From contig MU130043.1 of assembly GCA_015039465.1 (NCBI GenBank), positions 32,069 to 96,068 of the forward strand: a DNA stretch of 64,000 nucleotides, in the 5' to 3' direction. The position numbers were made by a program, and so were the translations under genes. Positions 59,823-64,000 of the stretch are shown here, piece after piece (positions within the stretch are counted from its first letter, which is position 1; the number at the start of each line of letters is the position of its first letter). Below the pieces are notes generated by a model, which was not told where the DNA came from, did not search any database, and saw only the letters and a list, made by a program, of their open reading frames with translations. Source of the DNA: Phlegmacium glaucopus (lineage: Eukaryota; Basidiomycota; Agaricomycetes; Agaricales; Cortinariaceae).

Positions 59823-61046
59823 ATGTCGACCGAATCTACAGGAAAAATCGATTTTAAAGTCGGCTCGACCACCTACCAGACATGGTACAAAGTCTTTGGC
59901 GACCTTAAATCTAGTCAGCATCGCCCCATTGTGGCTTTGCATGGTGGTCCTGGCATGAGTCACCATTACATGCTGTATGTCTACTTTAAATTCACTCCGA
60001 ATCTGGAATATTTCCTCAAATGACGATCCGTAGGCCTCATAAGATTATCTATGCCCAGACTGGGTAGGCACATATGTATCCATAATCAATCCAGGAATTT
60101 GAACTTGAATCTCTCTTACTAGCATCCCAATTGTTTTTTATGACCAAATTGGAAATGGCGAATCGTCTCACTGCCCTGGCGTTCCTCCTGAATTCTGGAC
60201 TCCAGAGCTTTTCATGGACGAGCTGGACAATCTCTTAAAGAGTCTCGGGATATATGATGACTTTGACTTACTGGGCCAGTCGTGGGGAGGTACCTCACAA
60301 TATCCAATCCTCGCGTTCTGGATTAATCTACCTCTTTTTCATAGGAATGCTCGGTGCTCAATACGCCGCAACACGTCCTCCTAAAGGTTTGAAACGGCTG
60401 ATCATCGCAAACTCACTTGCATCAGTAGAATTGTCGTCTATCGGTGCTGACGCTTTACTCAAACGATTTCCCGAAGATTTCGTCAAGATGATACGCAGAC
60501 ATGAGGAAGATGGCACGACGGATTCTAAAGAATATCGAGATGGGATGATGAAATACTACAAGAGGCATACATGTACTCTGGACCCCTGGCCCAAAGAACT
60601 GCTTGCATCTTTTGAAACCAGCGACAAAAATCCTACCGTATCTCAAACCATGTAACGATCAATTCTTTTGGGTAAACCTCCCGAAACTCTTCTAATCATA
60701 AGATCACGGTAGGCTTGGACCGTCCGAATTCAACATCATCGGTACTCTGAAATCCTGGTCTATTGTCGATATTTTGCATAACATACCTTGCCCGACATTG
60801 CTTATCTCTGCACCTTTGGATTCAGTCCAGGAAATTGCTGTTCTCCCCTTTTTCTTGAATATTCCAAAAGTGAAATGGGTAGAACTGCAGAATAGCACGC
60901 ATCTCCCAGTATTTGAGGAACCGGAGAAGTAAGGTGTTCCACTATTTTCTCCGAGTGTCTTTTCTCTGATAATCGTTACACGTATGTACAGGTATTTCAG
61001 CGTAATTTTGGGATTCCTAGCAGGAACTCAAGCAGCTTTGGATTAA
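59823..61046 (+). CDS. Proline iminopeptidase-like alpha/beta hydrolase
   Basis: Six exons (59823-59974, 60034-60063, 60123-60289, 60345-60651, 60713-60928, 60992-61046) join in frame to 308 aa. Family S33 hydrolases of this type cleave N-terminal proline or amino-acid amides in the cytosol. Landmarks: TTYQTWYKVFGDL, IVALHGGPGMSHHYML (HGGPG oxyanion motif), IPIVFYDQIGNGESSHC (DQxGxG), FDLLGQSWGGMLGAQYA (GxSxGG, catalytic Ser), PTLLISAPLDSVQEIA (catalytic Asp region) and ELQNSTHLPVFEEPE (catalytic His). All three catalytic residues are visible. The promoter lies inside the end of the tandem repeat block. Confidence 0.9.
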
Positions 61047-61257
61047 TATTATGTAAAGGTGACAAGAGTGGTGGAGGGATCGCAACAGAGCCGTGTTGTA
61101 GATTAACCCCCCTAGTGTTGGAATATTACGAGTACGACTCGTTCATTCGTTAAGTAGATCTTTCTTTTATCTATATCTTGATCTTGTCATTCGCTTTTGT
61201 CCCTGAATCACATTACATAATCTAGTTAGTTTATTTGCTACATTTTATTATTTAGCA

Positions 61258-61411
61258 GTCTCAACTTCGAATTGAAGTTGAGACAGTGAGTAGAATATCA
61301 ACTACCATACTAAAACTCATTTACTAATACCATTTAGATAGACTTTCTTTTTAGGTATTTATTTTACCCTCAACTTCGAATTGAAGTTGAGACAATAGAC
61401 TTTCTTTTTAG
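61258..61411. repeat. Two copies of a 25-27-bp palindrome with linked direct repeats
   Basis: GTCTCAACTTC-GAATT-GAAGTTGAGAC at 61258-61284 recurs at 61369-61393 (first two bases differ). A 17-bp direct repeat (ATAGACTTTCTTTTTAG) lies at 61338-61354 and 61395-61411. Perfect palindromes at both ends of about 110 bp suggest a tiny fold-back element or a transposon footprint in the 3' flank of the hydrolase gene. Confidence 0.8.
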
Positions 61412-61745
61412 TTCAACTGCGAAATACTTCAATACCTAGCACTTTCCAATGTTTGTGAAATCTTGAATTGAAGACTTGGCTTTTCTCCATTGATATGTTG
61501 GGTGCAGTTGAGAATCTGGACAATTGGCGTCGAGCTTTGGTTTGAAGAGCAAGGTGTTACTACCAATTGTGGTGACCGTGACTGTTCTGACCACTTCGAC
61601 TTGTACAATTGCTACGAGTGCACAGTCCTACTAAACATGTCCTCAAGCCAAATTTTGCTACCAGATATTCCAGAAGATATATCTGTTCCTACGCTATCCA
61701 GTGATCCCCAAAATTTTTGAACTGGATTTCCAGGAGCTGATATAA

Positions 61746-62635
61746 ATGGCAGACTGTTTTCGTCTTCTTGTCTTGCCCCAAAGGTTCCAATATACGCCAT
61801 TCAACGAAAGCTATCGAACTAGGGGCTCAGAAAGGAGCCTTGGAAACCTGAAAGGATTTGTGGATCTGCCCATCAATATAGTTTTCGAGGTGAGCTTTAT
61901 GTACTATCAGATTCAAATATCCCAAGGTGGCTTGGAACTACTAATATCCCTGCCAGACTGCCATGTATCTTGGTCCCAAAGATCTCCTGCAACTTTCTCA
62001 GCTCTCGAAGCAATTTAAGTCCATTTTTGCATCTCGTTCTGCTCTTTTCGTCTGGTGCACTGCTTTTCACAACTTGAACATAGAGTGTCTTGCAGACATT
62101 AACGAACTTCAGTTTGCCAGTCTTCTTTATGACGAATGTTGCATGGTTCAACCTCTTTCCTTCTCATACCACATGACTTATAGGGCTCATGATCTTTTAC
62201 TAATCCTTTCAGGCATGTGGACGTATCATGATTTGCCAAGTATTCCCCATGCTGTGTCTGAGGTTATGTCCAGATTGCCAAACTGCAAAGTAAAATTGTT
62301 GATCCCAATCTATTTCCCTAAATCTTACAACCATGATTTGCCACAGCCTCGTCCCTACCCATGATTTACTGAATCAACATCAAAACACTTGGGATCTAAT
62401 TTACTGCTTGCCTGCTTCCTGTTTCAATGTTTCAAGCCAGAAGCCCAATTACTTATCCAAAAGTTCCTGTCTTTGAAAGGTGAAAATGCTCTCAAGTTTA
62501 TTGACAATGTGGGTCAGCATACCAGAGCCAAATATGAAGTTAGTATCATTTTTAAGTTGAGGACCACTAAATACTCTTTTGTCAACCCTCAAATGTTTCT
62601 TTCAGGACCTTATTTGTCGAAGGAAGACGCCCTAG
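61746..62635 (+). CDS. F-box protein of the mushroom DLLxLxxxxKxFR family, probably truncated
   Basis: Exon 61746-61889 ends in LKGFVDLPINIVFE; after an intron, exon 2 from 61957 gives TAMYLGPKDLLQLSQLSKQF, then KSIFASRSALFVWCTAFHN, the F-box of a family with the pattern LPLDIxFEIxxxLxPxDLLxLxxxxKxxRxxLxxRSAxxVW. A later exon (from about 62214) reads ACGRIMICQVFPMLCLRLCP followed by DC, corresponding to the family's CG...RLCxxC segment. Further open stretches follow (KFLSLKGENALKFIDNVGQH) to a splice into EDLICRRKTP-stop at 62635, earlier than expected for the family. Exon borders in the second half are tentative; the gene may be a pseudogene. Confidence 0.6.
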
Positions 62636-63830
62636 ACACTGAAGTTGTCAAGTACTTACAATGTAGCTCAAATGTACGTTATGGCAAATCAAATGCCAAA
62701 AAAAAAACCATCAAAAATGTAGTTGACCTCTTGCACAAACATGATGTTGTGATTGCAGACAAATAATGCTTTTAATCTCTTCTTCTTTTTACATTTCCCT
62801 CATCTAACTCCTATGATAGGCAAGCAATGCCGACAACCTCTTCAAGATGTGACTTCAAAATTCTCCCACCCTGTCTGTCACCTTGCTCTCAACTGGTCTC
62901 TTAATCAACCTTGTGTGCTATAATGCATCATATCTGTGGTGATCATGTCCAATAATGTGGTGATAATCATCAGGCTCTACATGCAAACACATCTACCAAA
63001 GTTCAGAAAGTTATGTACACGTCCATCAACTCTACTCACAAGTAATGTCATAGAAATGGAACTCAGAGAGCCGCTGGAGAATACAGTTAAATGAGCCATG
63101 CAGGGATGTGTCACTATGATGGGATTGTCATCAAAGTGATTAACCTCAATTGTGATGGCTTGGCAGAAATAGGGTGTTTGTAAGAAATTGTTATGAATAG
63201 CTAGTGGCCATATTTTTGCAACTGCCATGGGTAAGAGTGTTGAGATTAGTAAAAGGATGCTTAGTTTTGCCAAAAATTGGGAGGGGAGTGAAAGAGGACA
63301 TCTGCCAATACCACCTATGAGCTCACTGGAATAGATATCACATTATGAGTATATACCTAGAATAAAATTCTATGCAACTATTGGTAATGTTAATTGGCAT
63401 GTATAAATGTAGTACTCAAGTCTCTTGAAGTTGGGACTTGTAAATAAAAGATGTGACAGTAATGGAAAGTGACTATGTAGGAACTAAAGAATGAAAAATG
63501 ACAAGAAAAGAAACATATATCCACCAAATGATGCACGAGCTACACTCACAATATCTCAACATTTACCAAGTCCCAACCATATTTTTACCAGTAATTTACC
63601 TCCACACAAAATATTTTCAGAAATCTTACAAGTAAAAGAAGGAATGAAGATGAATTACAGGCATTTGCATAAAGGATGGCAGTAAATGAAACAAATAAGA
63701 TGAACATCCCTTTATTGTAGCTATTTATAGCTTCCACAATCACTTTCAGATCTCATTTTTTCTGAAGAACTTGTAGATAAATGGCATAATTATAGGCCCA
63801 TGATATATAAAGATGTTACATTCCGTCACA
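62636..63830. other. Intergenic region, no gene recognised
   Basis: AT-rich with short frames only. A minus-strand 98-codon stretch at 62977-63273 has a hydrophobic start but no recognisable family. Confidence 0.45.
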
Positions 63831-64000
63831 CGTTACTCCGGTCCGACTCCGACGGAGTTGTTTCCGGTAGTCCGTACTCCATTCCAGTACTTTCCCTTGT
63901 CTCCGACTCTACTCCTCCTACGTCCGACTCCGAGACTTCTCCGTATCATTCCGACTCTTCCGACGATATCCCAAACCCATTACCACACCTTCGTCATAAC
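63831..64000. repeat. Dense TCCGACTC/ACTCCG repeats at the window edge
   Basis: At least four TCCGACTC copies plus many ACTCC and TCCG variants in 170 bp. Clustered short motifs of this type are common in the subterminal regions of basidiomycete hAT-like or MITE elements. The element continues past the window, so its ends cannot be seen. Confidence 0.55.

Overview
This is nuclear DNA of a mushroom-forming basidiomycete (Agaricomycetes). The genes are split by many short introns (about 45-75 bp). The protein families are typical of that class: copia-type gag with the DG(S/N)NWA signature, NACHT-WD40 receptors, PF13391-type HNH proteins, several unrelated F-box proteins, and a basidiomycete seven-helix membrane family. 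I saw no tRNA, rRNA or CRISPR locus. Exon models below were built by reading splice sites by eye and checking reading phase; most close exactly in frame.

Layout. 1-2.9 kb: mobile-element debris. It holds a 33-bp-arm hairpin of telomere-like sequence, a gag ORF without pol, and a hAT-type MITE with a perfect 8-bp target duplication sitting in a coding exon. 3.3-6.2 kb: an EFM7/NNT1-type methyltransferase and a GNAT acetyltransferase. 8.6-17.2 kb: two paralogous seven-helix membrane proteins on the minus strand, about 5 kb apart. 19.4-23.9 kb: GFA1 (first enzyme of hexosamine and chitin precursor synthesis) and a secreted Egh16/GAS1-like protein. 24.9-26.1 kb: an HNH protein. 26.2-28.1 kb: a patchwork of copied fragments from the efm7 5' end and the Egh16-like locus. 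28.1-32.6 kb: a complete NACHT-WD40 NLR with 13 nearly identical WD40 repeats, the architecture of fungal self/non-self recognition receptors.

33.1-40.6 kb: two inverted, decayed copies of an eIF3g gene flank a repeat-containing protein and an F-box/LRR-like gene; a broken cytochrome P450 lies beside one copy. 41.0-44.2 kb: a P-loop GTPase, a tandem array of 76-bp units and a second P-loop (nucleoside-kinase-like) domain, all on the minus strand. In every array unit a consensus 3' splice site and a consensus 5' splice site are exactly 3 nt apart, and the 3 nt differ between units while the intron part is nearly constant. 45.6-53.4 kb: housekeeping genes (an F-box protein, class 3 lipase, Sds23-type CBS protein, cystathionine gamma-synthase). 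53.9-59.8 kb: a tandem duplication of about 2.7-3.1 kb, itself made of about five diverged units, each carrying a conserved element of about 35 bp, most of them preceded by a hairpin. 59.8-64 kb: a proline iminopeptidase-like hydrolase, paired palindromes, a probably truncated F-box gene, and a CCGACTC-rich repeat at the edge.

The regions most likely to hold something undescribed are the micro-exon-like array (41.96-42.60 kb), the hairpin-plus-motif array (53.9-59.8 kb) and the NLR with its duplicated leader (27.0-32.6 kb).
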